DNA of 53,550 bases from Bradyrhizobiaceae bacterium (GTDB taxonomy: Bacteria > Pseudomonadota > Alphaproteobacteria > Rhizobiales > Aestuariivirgaceae), in contig CANJMQ010000019.1 of the NCBI GenBank assembly GCA_947475225.1, positions 1 to 53,550 on the forward strand, in the 5' to 3' direction. Made by a program: the position numbers and the translations under genes. The notes below the pieces were generated by a model. That model searched no databases, had not been told where the DNA came from, and saw nothing but the letters and a program-made list of their open reading frames with translations. How positions within the stretch are numbered: the first letter of the stretch is position 1; each line of letters opens with the position of its first letter. This document shows, piece after piece, positions 29,696 to 39,052 of the stretch.

Positions 29696-31123
29696 TTGAC
29701 CTCCTCCAACTCCGTCTCGCCCTTCGATTCCGGCGATTTCAGCCGCACTGAAGCCGAAACCCTCATTGCCGACACCCTGCGGGGTGCGGAGGACGGTGAG
29801 CTTTTCGTTGAAAAACGCCAGACTGAAAGCCTCGTCTGGGACGACGGCAAGCTGAAGTCGGCGAGCTTCGACGAAGCCCAGGGCTTTGGCTTGCGCGCCG
29901 TGCGCGGTGAAACCGCAGCCTACGCCCATGCCACCGATCTCTCGATCGCCGCGCTCCGTCGCGCCGCAGAAGTGTGCCGCAGCGTGACGTCCGGCGGCAA
30001 TGTCGTCCATGCCGTGGCGCCGGAGCGAACCAATCGCAAGCTCTATGCTGACACCAACCCCTCCCAGGCGATGGGCTTTTCCGAGAAGATCGCCCTGTTG
30101 CAGAAGGTCGACGCCTATGCCCGCAGCCTCGACCCCCGCGTGAAGCAGGTCTCGGCGTCCATGTCGGCGGACTGGCAGGCGGTGGAAATCCTGCGCGGTG
30201 ACGGCTCCAGCTACCGTGACGTGCGCCCACTTGTTCGCTTCAACGTGGCTGTGGTCGCCTCCGACGGCAAGGAACAGGGCCAGGGCAGCTATGGCCTCGG
30301 CGGCCGCGGCGAACCGCTCTCCTATTTTACCGAGGAAATCTGGATGGCCGCCGCCCAGGAGGCGCTGCGCCAGAGCCTGGTTTCACTGGAGGCGCGCCCC
30401 GCGCCGGCCGGCGAGATGGACGTGCTGCTCGGCCCCGGCTGGCCCGGCATCCTGCTGCACGAGGCGGTGGGCCACGGCCTCGAGGGCGACTTCCACCGCA
30501 AGAAGACCTCCGTCTTCACCGGCATGCTGGGAAGCCGCGTGGCATCGAAGGGCGTCACCATCGTCGATGACGGCACGCTCGCTGACCGGCGCGGCTCGAT
30601 CACCATCGACGACGAAGGCACGCCGTCCAACCGCACCACGCTGATCGAGGACGGCATTCTCGTCGGCCTCATGCAGGATCGCATGAATGCGCGGCTGATG
30701 GGTGTTGCCCCCACCGGCAACGGGCGGCGCCAGTCGCATGCCCACGCCCCCATGCCGCGCATGACCAACACCTACATGCTGTCTGGCGACAGGCACCCGG
30801 AGGAGATCCAGCGCTCGATCAAGCGCGGCCTCTTCGCCAAGTCGTTCGGCGGCGGCCAGGTGGACATCACCTCCGGCAAGTTCGTGTTCTCCTGCACCGA
30901 GGCCTATCTCATCGAGGACGGCCAGATCACCATGCCGGTCAAGGGAGCCACGCTCATCGGCGCGGGCGCCGATGCGCTCACCCGCATCTCCATGGTCGGC
31001 AATGACATGGCGCTCGACAGCGGCATCGGCACCTGCGGCAAGCAGGGCCAGGGCGTGCCGGTTGGCGTGGGCCAGCCCAGCCTGCGCATCGACCGCCTCA
31101 CCGTCGGCGGCACGGCTGCATAG
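29696..31123 (+). CDS. tldD: metalloprotease TldD
   Basis: Catalytic subunit of the TldD/TldE protease that trims peptides and is used in bacteriocin and peptide-cofactor maturation; 475 residues. The zinc motif HEXXXH is in LLHEAVGHGLEGDFHRKKTSVF. GMLGSRVASKGVTIVDDGTL and the C-terminal GNDMALDSGIGTCGKQGQGVPVGVGQPSLRI are typical. No ATG precedes the conserved N-terminus; TTG at 29696 has AGGTGA five bases upstream, and GTG at 29687 is the alternative. The partner gene (pmbA/tldE) is at 36954. HAD, MATE and DUF937 genes follow in tight succession. Confidence 0.93.
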   Translation: MTSSNSVSPFDSGDFSRTEAETLIADTLRGAEDGELFVEKRQTESLVWDDGKLKSASFDEAQGFGLRAVRGETAAYAHATDLSIAALRRAAEVCRSVTSGGNVVHAVAPERTNRKLYADTNPSQAMGFSEKIALLQKVDAYARSLDPRVKQVSASMSADWQAVEILRGDGSSYRDVRPLVRFNVAVVASDGKEQGQGSYGLGGRGEPLSYFTEEIWMAAAQEALRQSLVSLEARPAPAGEMDVLLGPGWPGILLHEAVGHGLEGDFHRKKTSVFTGMLGSRVASKGVTIVDDGTLADRRGSITIDDEGTPSNRTTLIEDGILVGLMQDRMNARLMGVAPTGNGRRQSHAHAPMPRMTNTYMLSGDRHPEEIQRSIKRGLFAKSFGGGQVDITSGKFVFSCTEAYLIEDGQITMPVKGATLIGAGADALTRISMVGNDMALDSGIGTCGKQGQGVPVGVGQPSLRIDRLTVGGTAA

Positions 31124-31129
31124 GACACC

Positions 31130-31741
31130 ATGAAGCCCGAGGCCGTCATCTTCGATATGGACGACGTGCTGTGCCGCTATGACCTCGGGCGGCGGCTGCG
31201 CGCACTGTCGCGCATCACCGGCCAGACGGCGCGCGACATCCGCGCTGCCATCTGGGACTCGGGCTTCGAGGATGCGGCCGACACCGGCGGCTATCCGGAC
31301 CCTGACGACTATCTGCGCGAATTCGGCCAGCGCATCGGCTTCCCGATCACCCGCACGCAATGGGTGGAGGCCCGCCGCGAATCGATGCAGCCGTGGCCTG
31401 ACATGCTGGCGCTGGCCAAGGCTATCGGCACCCAGGCGCGCATCGCCATCTACTCGAACAATGGCCCGCTCACCAAGGCGGCGCTGCCGGAGATGTTCCC
31501 CGCCTGCACGGCGGTGTTCTCCGAGCACTACCACTCCTTCGAGTTCGGCATGAAGAAGCCGGACCCCAGGAGCTTCACGAAACTCATGGAACGCATGGGA
31601 ACGAACCCCGCCCACTGCTGGTTCATCGACGACAAGAGATCGAACGTGGTGGGTGCGCGCATGGCGGGCCTGGCGGGACATCACTTCGTGAGCCATGAGC
31701 AACTTCTGCCCGAGGTGCACGCCATGGGCTTCACCACATGA
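31130..31741 (+). CDS. HAD superfamily hydrolase (HAD-IA type)
   Basis: A 203-residue phosphatase-like protein. HAD motifs: I is VIFDMDDVLCRYD (Asp9 nucleophile, Asp11), II is IAIYSNNGP, III is the Lys of FGMKKPDPRSF and IV is CWFIDDKRSNVVGARMAG. A helical cap sits between motifs I and II, as in epoxide-hydrolase-N-like or beta-phosphoglucomutase-like members. Substrate unknown. It starts six bases after tldD, and its stop overlaps the MATE start (ATGA). Confidence 0.88.
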   Translation: MKPEAVIFDMDDVLCRYDLGRRLRALSRITGQTARDIRAAIWDSGFEDAADTGGYPDPDDYLREFGQRIGFPITRTQWVEARRESMQPWPDMLALAKAIGTQARIAIYSNNGPLTKAALPEMFPACTAVFSEHYHSFEFGMKKPDPRSFTKLMERMGTNPAHCWFIDDKRSNVVGARMAGLAGHHFVSHEQLLPEVHAMGFTT

Positions 31742-33093
31742 GCAACGCTGCCGGAGCACCGCGCGCCGCCGCCTTCGTCACCGGCTCCATCATGCGCCAC
31801 GTGGTGGTGATGACGCTCACGGGTGCTCTGGGCCTGATGGCGCTGTTCATGGTCGACCTCGTCGACCTGTTCTTCCTCTCGCTCCTCAACAACACCGAGG
31901 TGACGGCAGCGATCGGCTATGCCGGCACCATCGTGTTCTCGAACCTCTCGGTGTCGATCGGCTGCGGCATCGCGGCGGCAGCCCTCGTGGCGCGCAACGT
32001 CGGCGCGGGCGACCAGGAACGGGCCCGGCAATTCGCCACCAGCGCATTGATGTTCTCGCTCATCACCGCCGCCGTCATCACGCTGGCAATCGACTTGGGC
32101 AGCGGCGCGCTGCTCTCCCTGCTCGGCGCCCATGGCGAGGCGCAACGCCTGGCGCAGCTCTTCATCTGGACGCTGTCGCCGGGCTACGTGCTGATCGCCG
32201 GGGCAATCTCCTGCTCCTTCATCCTGCGCGGCCTCGGCGATGCCAAACGGGCCATGTACATCACGCTGTCCACCGCCATCGTCACCGCCTGTGCCGACCC
32301 GATCTTCATCTTCGGCTTCGGGCTCGGCATCCAGGGCGCAGCGATCGCCACCGTGCTCGGCTATGTGGTCTCCTTCGGCATCGGGCTCAACGGCGTGGTG
32401 CGCGTGCACCGCTACATCAACCCGTTCCGCCTCGGCGGCCTGAGGCGCGACTTCCCGGCGCTGTGGGGCATCGCCTTCCCGGCCATCCTCACGCAACTGG
32501 CCCAGCCCTTCGCCAACGCCTACATCACCTACGAGATCGCCCCCTTCGGCGATGAATCGGTGGCGGGCTTCGCCATTGTCGGGCGGCTGGTGCCGGTGGC
32601 CTTCGGCATTATCTTCTCGCTCGCCGGCTCGGTCGGCCCCATCATCGGCCAGAACTACGGCGCCAAGCGCCATGACCGGGTCAGGCGCACGCTCACCGAC
32701 GGCCTCATCTTCTCCGCCATCTACACCATCGCCACCTCGCTCGTGCTGTTCCTGTTCCGCCACCAGGTGGCCGAAGCCTTCAACGCGGCGGGCCGCGCAC
32801 GCGATCTCATCGTCTTCTTCTGCACTTACATCGGCGTCAGCTGGGCCTTCGCGGGCGGGCAGTTCGTGGCCAATGCCGCCTTCAACAACCTTGGCCGCCC
32901 GGCACTCTCGAGCTGGTTCAACTGGGCCAAGGCAACGCTCGGCACCATTCCCTTCGCCATCATCGGCGCGCGCATGGGCGGCCCCGAGGGGCTGCTGGCG
33001 GGAACCGCGCTGGGCTCCGTCATCTTCGGCATTGCATCGGTGATCTCCGCCTATAGGATACTCAGGCGAAGCGAGACGGGAGCGGCGCGATGA
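31738..33093 (+). CDS. MATE family efflux transporter
   Basis: A 451-residue multidrug/toxin extrusion-type transporter with about twelve membrane helices in two similar halves. Examples: LTGALGLMALFMVDLVDLFFLSLL with the family's early acidic residue, TLSPGYVLIAGAISCSFILRGLGDAKRAMYITL, LAGSVGPIIGQNYGAKRHDRVRRTL and FVANAAFNNLGRPALSSWFNWAKATLGTIP. It is an antiporter by family; the substrate is unknown. Coupled by ATGA overlaps to the HAD gene before and the DUF937 gene after. Confidence 0.92.
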   Translation: MSNAAGAPRAAAFVTGSIMRHVVVMTLTGALGLMALFMVDLVDLFFLSLLNNTEVTAAIGYAGTIVFSNLSVSIGCGIAAAALVARNVGAGDQERARQFATSALMFSLITAAVITLAIDLGSGALLSLLGAHGEAQRLAQLFIWTLSPGYVLIAGAISCSFILRGLGDAKRAMYITLSTAIVTACADPIFIFGFGLGIQGAAIATVLGYVVSFGIGLNGVVRVHRYINPFRLGGLRRDFPALWGIAFPAILTQLAQPFANAYITYEIAPFGDESVAGFAIVGRLVPVAFGIIFSLAGSVGPIIGQNYGAKRHDRVRRTLTDGLIFSAIYTIATSLVLFLFRHQVAEAFNAAGRARDLIVFFCTYIGVSWAFAGGQFVANAAFNNLGRPALSSWFNWAKATLGTIPFAIIGARMGGPEGLLAGTALGSVIFGIASVISAYRILRRSETGAAR

Positions 33094-33782
33094 GCCTCAT
33101 GAGCATGCTGGATCAGGCCCAGGGCGGCAGGCTCTTCACCGTCGTGGCGCGCAGCGTCGACCTCGACGAGGCGCAGACCCGCAAGGCCATGACCAAGCTC
33201 TGTCCGGCCATCGCCGAGAAGCTTCACGCCCGCGCCGCGAAGGACGAGGAACTGTTCCAGTCGCTGCTCGACCTCATCTCCGACAACGGCGCCGCCTCGC
33301 CCCTCGATGATGCGGACGCACTCACGGGCGCGGAAGCCGTCTCCGATGGCAACGCCATCCTCGATGACGTCTTCGGCTCGCGCACTGTGGCCATGGCAAC
33401 ACTGCGCTCCGTCGACCCCAGCATTCCCGAGCGCGAACTGGCGAAGCTGGCGCCGATCTCGGCCACCGCCGTGGTCGCCGCCCTCGAACAGGCCAACAGG
33501 CCGCTGGCGCTGGCCTCCGAACCGCTGCCGGCCACCGGCGTCGCCAGCGGCAAGGGCTTCTTCGGTGCGCTGGTGGCGGCCCTCGTGGCCGGCATCGTAT
33601 CGGCGCTGACCCGCAGGCTCACCGCATCGACCAGACGACGCCGCTCCACCACCTACTCACGCACCCGCACCCAGCGCAGCACCACGACGGCCAGCCGCGG
33701 CCGCGCCGCTCCCCGCCGCCGCACGGCGAATGCCTCGGTGGAGGACATCTTCAAGGACATAGTGGGCAATTTGGGGAAGTAG
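33090..33782 (+). CDS. DUF937-like protein with basic C-terminal tail
   Basis: A 230-residue protein. The first about 150 residues match the DUF937 pattern: MLDQAQGGRLFTVVARSVDLDEAQTRKAMTKLCPAIAEKL, then NAILDDVFGSRTVAMATL and LAKLAPISATAVVAAL. A glycine/alanine-rich hydrophobic stretch (GFFGALVAALVAGIVSAL) follows, then a long Arg/Thr/Ser-rich tail (about 175-215) and an acidic/amphipathic end. The basic tail suggests nucleic-acid or membrane-surface contact, but this is inference. It overlaps MATE by four bases and converges on gshA. Confidence 0.7.
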   Translation: MSLMSMLDQAQGGRLFTVVARSVDLDEAQTRKAMTKLCPAIAEKLHARAAKDEELFQSLLDLISDNGAASPLDDADALTGAEAVSDGNAILDDVFGSRTVAMATLRSVDPSIPERELAKLAPISATAVVAALEQANRPLALASEPLPATGVASGKGFFGALVAALVAGIVSALTRRLTASTRRRRSTTYSRTRTQRSTTTASRGRAAPRRRTANASVEDIFKDIVGNLGK

Positions 33783-33794
33783 ACCCGGCTCCGC

Positions 33795-35177
33795 TCAATA
33801 CGCGAAGTCGCGGAACACCCGGGTCACGTCGTGGTGCCAGTCGCCGTTGTAGAGGGCGAGCAGGTGTTCCGCTGCCGTCTTGCCGCTCTGGGCGATCTCG
33901 TCGAGGGGATCGAGGAAGGCCGCTTCGGTCCGCCCCTTGCAGCCGTGCAGGTCGCGTGCTTCCAGTCCCTGGCGGGCAATCTTCAGCACGTCCATGGCGA
34001 TGTCCTGGACGCTCCGTCCACGGATCGTCGCATGGAGGGCAAGGCGCGGAACATCGTCACGCAGCTTCTGGCGTTCTTCCGCCGTCCAGTCCTTCGCGAT
34101 GTCCCAGGCTGCGTCGAGCGAGGCCTGGTGATAGAGCAGCCCCACCCAAAGGGCTGGCAGCGCGCAGAGGCGGCGCCACGGGCCTGAGTCCGCGCCGCGC
34201 ATCTCGAGGTATTTCTTCAGTCGCACTTCGGGGAAGATGGTGGTGAGGTGGTCCGCCCAGTCCTTCATCACCGGCTTTTCGCCGGGCAGTTGTGGCAGTC
34301 GGCCGTCGAGGAAGGCGCGGAAGCTTTCACCGGATGTGTTGATGTACTTGCCATCGCGCATCACGAAATACATCGGCACGTCGAGCGCGTAATCGACATA
34401 TTGCTCAAAGCCGAAGCCGTCCTCGAAGGCGAAGGGCAGCATGCCGGCGCGCGCATTGTCGGTGTCGCGCCACACTTCCGAGCGGTAGGACAGGAAGCCA
34501 TTGGGCTTGCCGTCGAGGAAGGGCGAATTGGCGAACAGGGCCGTGGCGATGGGCTGCAGCGCCAGCGACACGCGCAGCTTCTTCACCATGTCGGCTTCCG
34601 AGGCGAAATCGAGGTTCACCTGCACCGTGCAGGTGCGGAACATCATGTCGCGGCCCATGGTGCCCACCTTGTCCATGTAGGGCGCCATGATGCCGTAGCG
34701 GCCCTTGGGCATGACGGGTGTTTCCGCAAGGCTCCACAGTGGCGAGGCGCCAAGCCCGAGGAAGCCGATGCCGAGCTTGTCACCCACTTCGCGCACTTGC
34801 GTCAGGTGCTCGTGCACCTCCTCGCAGGTCTCATGCACCGTATCGAGCGGCGCACCCGAGAGCTCGAACTGCCCGCCCGGCTCCAGCGAGACGTTGCCGA
34901 GGCCATTGGGGTCAGACAGCGCGATGATGTTCTCGCCCTCATAGACGCCGGCCCAGCCATAGCGGTGCTTGATGCCGTCGAGCAGCGCCTTGATGGAGCG
35001 GGGCCCGTGATAGGGCACGGGCTTGAGCGTGTCCGTCAGGAAGGGGAACTTCTCGTGCTCAGTGCCGATCTTCCATGCGGACTTGGGCTTCGACCCCGAC
35101 GCCAGCTCCTCGATGAGCTGGGCCTTGGTCTCGATGGGCATGCGCGCCTTTGGCGTGTCGGGGGCGGGTCCGCTCAA
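33795..35177 (-). CDS. gshA: glutamate-cysteine ligase, alphaproteobacterial/plant type
   Basis: First, rate-limiting enzyme of glutathione synthesis; 460 residues. The plant/alphaproteobacterial type is clear from WKIGTEHEKFPFLTDTLKPVPYHG, from NVSLEPGGQFELSGAPLDTVHETCEEVHEHL, from MPKGRYGIMAPYMDKVGTMGRDMMFRTCTVQVNLDF and from RDGKYINTSGESFRAFL. The start is a TTG at 35177 preceded by AGGA; an in-frame ATG at 35141 (MPIETKAQL) is a fair alternative. It sits 81 bases downstream of rsmE on the same strand. Confidence 0.94.
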   Translation of the reverse strand: MSGPAPDTPKARMPIETKAQLIEELASGSKPKSAWKIGTEHEKFPFLTDTLKPVPYHGPRSIKALLDGIKHRYGWAGVYEGENIIALSDPNGLGNVSLEPGGQFELSGAPLDTVHETCEEVHEHLTQVREVGDKLGIGFLGLGASPLWSLAETPVMPKGRYGIMAPYMDKVGTMGRDMMFRTCTVQVNLDFASEADMVKKLRVSLALQPIATALFANSPFLDGKPNGFLSYRSEVWRDTDNARAGMLPFAFEDGFGFEQYVDYALDVPMYFVMRDGKYINTSGESFRAFLDGRLPQLPGEKPVMKDWADHLTTIFPEVRLKKYLEMRGADSGPWRRLCALPALWVGLLYHQASLDAAWDIAKDWTAEERQKLRDDVPRLALHATIRGRSVQDIAMDVLKIARQGLEARDLHGCKGRTEAAFLDPLDEIAQSGKTAAEHLLALYNGDWHHDVTRVFRDFAY

Positions 35178-35258
35178 GGTGTCGATCCTGTCAAAACTAT
35201 GTTCGAGGATGTAGGCGGCTGCCCTTCATCCGGCAAGCGAAGATTGGGCATGCACCCG

Positions 35259-35993
35259 TCAGCGGGTGTGATGCCAGTCGCCCAGCACGGCCTGGACAAG
35301 CGTCAGCGCCGCCACCGCCGCGGTATCCGCCCGCATGATGCGCGGCCCCAGTGAAATGGCCGTGACAAAGGGCAGCGATGTCAGCAGCGCCTTCTCGTCC
35401 TCGGTAAATCCGCCCTCGGGCCCGATCAGCACGGCGGCCGGCGCCTTGATCTCCCGCAGCGCATCGATGGGGCTGGCGATGGCCGCCGTCTCGTCGCAAT
35501 AGACCAGTGCCCTGTCCTGCTCCCAGCCCAGCAGCAGCTTCGGCAGCTTCACGGGCTCCAGAACCTCCGGCACGAACACCAGGTTGCACTGTTCCGCCGC
35601 CTCGACGACATTGGCCCTCATGCGCACCATGTTGATGCGCTCGGCGATGGTGCGCTGGGTGATGACGGGCCTGAGCCGCCGCGCGCCGAGTTCGGTCGCC
35701 TTCTGCACCACATAGTCGAGGCGGGCATGTTTCAGCGGCGCGAAACAATAGTCGACGTCGGGCGGCGGGGTGACGCTCGAGACCTGCCGCTCGCAGCGGA
35801 TGCTCACGCCCTTCTTGGTCACCTCGGTCAGATAGGCCAGCCACTCGCCGTCACGCGCATTGAACACCGACACGGGGTCGCCCGCGGCCAACCGCAGGAC
35901 GCCGGTCAAATAATGCGCCTGCTCGCGATCCAGCGCGATGTCCCGCTGGTGTTCGAGCTCGGCCAAGAGGTGGAGGCGAGGGGTGGTCTTCAT
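35259..35993 (-). CDS. rsmE: 16S rRNA (uracil(1498)-N3)-methyltransferase
   Basis: A SPOUT-class methyltransferase of 244 residues modifying U1498 of 16S rRNA. N-terminal PUA-like part (REQAHYLTGVLRLAAGDPVSVFNARDGEW), then the trefoil-knot domain: YVVQKATELGARRLRPVITQRTI, EAAEQCNLVFVPEV, IGPEGGFTEDEKALL and ISLGPRIMRADTAAVAAL. The ATG at 35993 has AGGA five bases upstream and is preferred over an in-frame ATG at 36038 lying within ubiA. It is divergent from ubiA across about 25 bases. Confidence 0.95.
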   Translation of the reverse strand: MKTTPRLHLLAELEHQRDIALDREQAHYLTGVLRLAAGDPVSVFNARDGEWLAYLTEVTKKGVSIRCERQVSSVTPPPDVDYCFAPLKHARLDYVVQKATELGARRLRPVITQRTIAERINMVRMRANVVEAAEQCNLVFVPEVLEPVKLPKLLLGWEQDRALVYCDETAAIASPIDALREIKAPAAVLIGPEGGFTEDEKALLTSLPFVTAISLGPRIMRADTAAVAALTLVQAVLGDWHHTR

Positions 35994-36018
35994 GGGGTTC
36001 CTGATGTACACCGCCCCC

Positions 36019-36957
36019 ATGACCGAAGCCAGCCACACCGAAACCCGCGTTGCCGATGCGCTGCCGGACCACTGGTCGGAGCGCGTTCTGCCCGGCTGGG
36101 CGAGGCCCTATGCGCGGCTGATGCGGCTCGAACGGCCCATCGGCTGGTGGCTGCTGCTGCTGCCTTGCTGGTGGGGGCTGGCGCTCGCCCAGATCGCCGC
36201 TGGCGGCGGCGTGCCAAACCCCTGGTATGCCGTCCTCTTCCTCGTCGGCGCCATCATCATGCGCGGTGCCGGCTGCACCTTGAACGACATCGCCGACCGC
36301 AACTTCGATGGCCGCGTCGAGCGTACGAGGCTCCGCCCCATCCCGGCGGGTGAGGTGACTGTTCGCCAGGCGCTCGGCTTCCTGATCCTGCTCTGCCTCC
36401 TCGGCCTCGTCATCCTGTTGCAGTTCAACTGGTTTACTGTGGCCACCGGTGCGGCCTCGCTCATCATCGTCGCCGTCTACCCCTTCATGAAGCGCATCAC
36501 CGACTGGCCGCAGGCAGTGCTGGGCCTCGCCTTCAACTGGGGTGCGCTCGTTGGCTGGGAGGCGATCCACGGGTCGCTGTCGCTGGCCCCAGTGCTGCTC
36601 TATGCCGGTGGCGTGGCCTGGACACTCGCCTATGACACGATCTACGCCCACCAGGACAAGGAGGACGACGCGCTGATCGGCCTCAAGTCCACCGCACTGA
36701 AATTCGGCGACACGTCGATCTGGTGGCTTGCCGCCTTCTTCGCGCTGGCGCTGGGCCTGATCGATGCCGCGGTGTGGCTGGCCGGAGGCAACATCATCGC
36801 CCATGTGGGCGTTGCCGCGGCGGCCATGCAGGCAGCCTGGCAGCTCGCCCGCTTCCAGCCCGACAATGGTGCGCGCTGCCTTGATCTTTTCCGGTCAAAC
36901 CGCATATTCGGCCTCATCATCACCCTCGGCTTCCTTCTGGATTCACTTCTCACATGA
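36019..36957 (+). CDS. ubiA: 4-hydroxybenzoate polyprenyltransferase
   Basis: Membrane enzyme attaching the polyprenyl tail to 4-hydroxybenzoate in ubiquinone synthesis; 312 residues. Both aspartate-rich motifs are present: GAGCTLNDIADRNFDGRVERTRLRPIPAG and YDTIYAHQDKEDDALIGLKSTALKFG. LMRLERPIGWWLLLLPCWWGLAL is the typical first helix. The start is MTEASHTET at 36019, with another ATG at 36004. It overlaps pmbA by four bases (ATGA). Confidence 0.95.
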   Translation: MTEASHTETRVADALPDHWSERVLPGWARPYARLMRLERPIGWWLLLLPCWWGLALAQIAAGGGVPNPWYAVLFLVGAIIMRGAGCTLNDIADRNFDGRVERTRLRPIPAGEVTVRQALGFLILLCLLGLVILLQFNWFTVATGAASLIIVAVYPFMKRITDWPQAVLGLAFNWGALVGWEAIHGSLSLAPVLLYAGGVAWTLAYDTIYAHQDKEDDALIGLKSTALKFGDTSIWWLAAFFALALGLIDAAVWLAGGNIIAHVGVAAAAMQAAWQLARFQPDNGARCLDLFRSNRIFGLIITLGFLLDSLLT

Positions 36958-38276
36958 TCGACGATCTCATTGCCCTTGCCGGCGAGGCCGTGGCCCACGC
37001 CCGGAAACTCGGCGCCGACGCCGTCCATGCCGTGGCCGCCGACGGTCGCTCCACCGAGATTTCCATTCTTGACGGCAAGATCGAGCAGGTGGAGCAGGCG
37101 GAAGCCCGCGACATCTCGCTCAAGGCCTTTGTCGGCAAGTCCTCGGCCTCGATTTCCGGCAGCGTGCTGACCAAGGATGCGATCCACCGCCTTGCCGAAA
37201 ACGCGGTCCGCATGGCGAAGCTGGCGACACCCGATCCCTATGCCGGTGTCGCCGACCCGGACCAGCTGGCACGCGATATTCCTGAGCTCGACCTCGCCGC
37301 CAACGACCTGCCCGACCCGCACAAGCTCGAGGAGATCGCCAGGCGCGCCGAGGCCGCGGGCCTCGCCGTGAAGGGCGTCACCAAGTCGTCAGGTGCCGGC
37401 GCCTCGCGCTCCGAAACCTCCGTGGGCATCGTCATCTCGAACGGCTTCGCGCAAGGCTACCGGCGCACCGGCGTCGGGCTCTCGATGTCGGCCATCGCGG
37501 GTGAGGGCCTCGGCATGCAGCGCGACTATGACTATTCCTCCGCCATCCACTACGTCGACCTGCGCGATCCCGAGATCATCGGACGCACGGCGGGCGAACG
37601 CGCAGTGGAGCGCGTCAACCCGCGCAAGGTGAAGTCGCAGTCCGTGCCGGTGATCTATGACCGCCGCGTCGCCTCGGGTTTGATCGGCCACCTGCTCGGC
37701 GCCATCAACGGCGCGGCCGTCGCGCGCGGCACATCCTTCCTGAAGGAGGCAATGGGCCAGCAGATCTTCAGTTCTGACATCACCATCTTCGAGGACCCGC
37801 ACATGCTGCGCGGCCACGGCTCGCGCCCCTTCGACGGCGAAGGCCTGGCCTGCACCCGGCGCAACCTCATCGCCGACGGCGTCCTCACGGGGTGGATCCT
37901 CGATCTCCGCGCGGCCCGCCAGCTCGGCCTCGCACCAACCGGCCAGGGCTCGCGCGGCGGCCCGTCCACCGCCAATGTCTTTCTGCCCGCCGGCGCGGAG
38001 ACGCCGGAGGACCAGATCAAGGGCATCACCCAGGGCCTCTATGTCACCGAGCTCATCGGCTCCTCGATCAACAACGTGACAGGCGACTACAGCCGCGGCG
38101 CCTCGGGCTTCTGGATCGAAAATGGTGAACTCACCTATCCGGTGAGCGAGATCACCATTGCCGGAAACCTGAAGGAGATGTTCCGCACCATTCGCCCCGC
38201 CTCCAACCTCGAGTTCCGCTCTTCGGTGTCGGCACCCAACTGCCTCGTCGAAGGGCTCACCATTGCCGGCCTCTGA
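36954..38276 (+). CDS. pmbA: TldE/PmbA, partner subunit of the TldD protease
   Basis: A 440-residue TldE/PmbA protein that forms the heterodimeric protease with TldD and lacks the zinc motif. Recognised from GRSTEISILDGKIEQVEQAEARDISLKAFVGK, from SVGIVISNGFAQGYRRTGVGLSMSAIAGEG, from FEDPHMLRGHGSRPFDGEGLACTRRNLIADGVLTGWILDLRAARQLG and from GFWIENGELTYPVSEITIAGNLKEMF. Coupled to ubiA before it and overlapping the next gene by 14 bases. tldD lies about 6 kb upstream, so the pair is unlinked at operon level. Confidence 0.94.
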   Translation: MIDDLIALAGEAVAHARKLGADAVHAVAADGRSTEISILDGKIEQVEQAEARDISLKAFVGKSSASISGSVLTKDAIHRLAENAVRMAKLATPDPYAGVADPDQLARDIPELDLAANDLPDPHKLEEIARRAEAAGLAVKGVTKSSGAGASRSETSVGIVISNGFAQGYRRTGVGLSMSAIAGEGLGMQRDYDYSSAIHYVDLRDPEIIGRTAGERAVERVNPRKVKSQSVPVIYDRRVASGLIGHLLGAINGAAVARGTSFLKEAMGQQIFSSDITIFEDPHMLRGHGSRPFDGEGLACTRRNLIADGVLTGWILDLRAARQLGLAPTGQGSRGGPSTANVFLPAGAETPEDQIKGITQGLYVTELIGSSINNVTGDYSRGASGFWIENGELTYPVSEITIAGNLKEMFRTIRPASNLEFRSSVSAPNCLVEGLTIAGL

Positions 38277-39036
38277 CGCGCAGCTGCTGCTCGAGGTGGT
38301 GCGCGAAGCCGGTGAACTGGGCCTGGCGCTGTCGCGCAAGAAGGATCTTCAGCATTGGACCAAGCCCGACGGCTCGCATGTGACCGAGGGCGACCTCGCC
38401 ATCAACGCGTTGTTCGAGCGGCGCCTGCGTGCTGAGCGCCCCGATGACGGGTGGCTGTCGGAAGAAACCGCCGATGACCCGCAAACCCGCATGGCGCATG
38501 ACCGGCTGTGGATCATCGACCCCATCGACGGCACCCGCGCCTTCCTCGAGGGCCGCAAGGAGTGGTGCGTGGCGGCAGCACTCGCCGTCAATGGCCGCCC
38601 GGTGCTGGCCGCCGTCTACACGCCGCACCACGCGGAATTCTTCATCGCCGCCCTGGGCGAAGGTGCCAGCCTCAACGGCACCCGCCTCGCCATCCCCGAT
38701 TCCACCACGCTTGAAGGCGCCCATATCGCGGGGAACCGCAAGGCGCTGGCGGGCCTCGCCCATCTCGGCATCGTGGCGGACCCATCAGGCTCGCTCCCCC
38801 TGCAGCTGCGGCTTGCCCATGTCGCGGCGGGCCGCCTCGCCGGGGCCGTCTCCATCGGCAAGCGCAATGACTGGGACCTGGCGGCGGGCGAATTGCTGGT
38901 TCAGGAGGCTGGCGGCATCGTCTCCGGCAGTTCCGGAAAAGGATACATTTACAACCGCCCGCAGCCGTGGCAGCAAGGCCTCGTTGCTGCAGGTGCGAAG
39001 CGCCATGCGGCGCTGATCGATGCCCTAAGCGCCTGA
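38263..39036 (+). CDS. inositol monophosphatase family / CysQ-like 3'(2'),5'-bisphosphate nucleotidase
   Basis: A 257-residue Mg-dependent, Li-sensitive-type phosphatase. Metal ligands: SEET (Glu in GWLSEETADD), DPIDGTRAFLEGRKEW (signature one) and WDLAAGELLVQEAGG (signature two). The neighbourhood with DUF4170 and the sequence favour CysQ-like PAP phosphatase over inositol phosphatase, but this is not decisive. It starts with TTG at 38263, six bases after AAGGG, overlapping the pmbA stop. Confidence 0.85.
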   Translation: MPASDAQLLLEVVREAGELGLALSRKKDLQHWTKPDGSHVTEGDLAINALFERRLRAERPDDGWLSEETADDPQTRMAHDRLWIIDPIDGTRAFLEGRKEWCVAAALAVNGRPVLAAVYTPHHAEFFIAALGEGASLNGTRLAIPDSTTLEGAHIAGNRKALAGLAHLGIVADPSGSLPLQLRLAHVAAGRLAGAVSIGKRNDWDLAAGELLVQEAGGIVSGSSGKGYIYNRPQPWQQGLVAAGAKRHAALIDALSA

Positions 39037-39052
39037 ACAGCCGTGAGGACCC

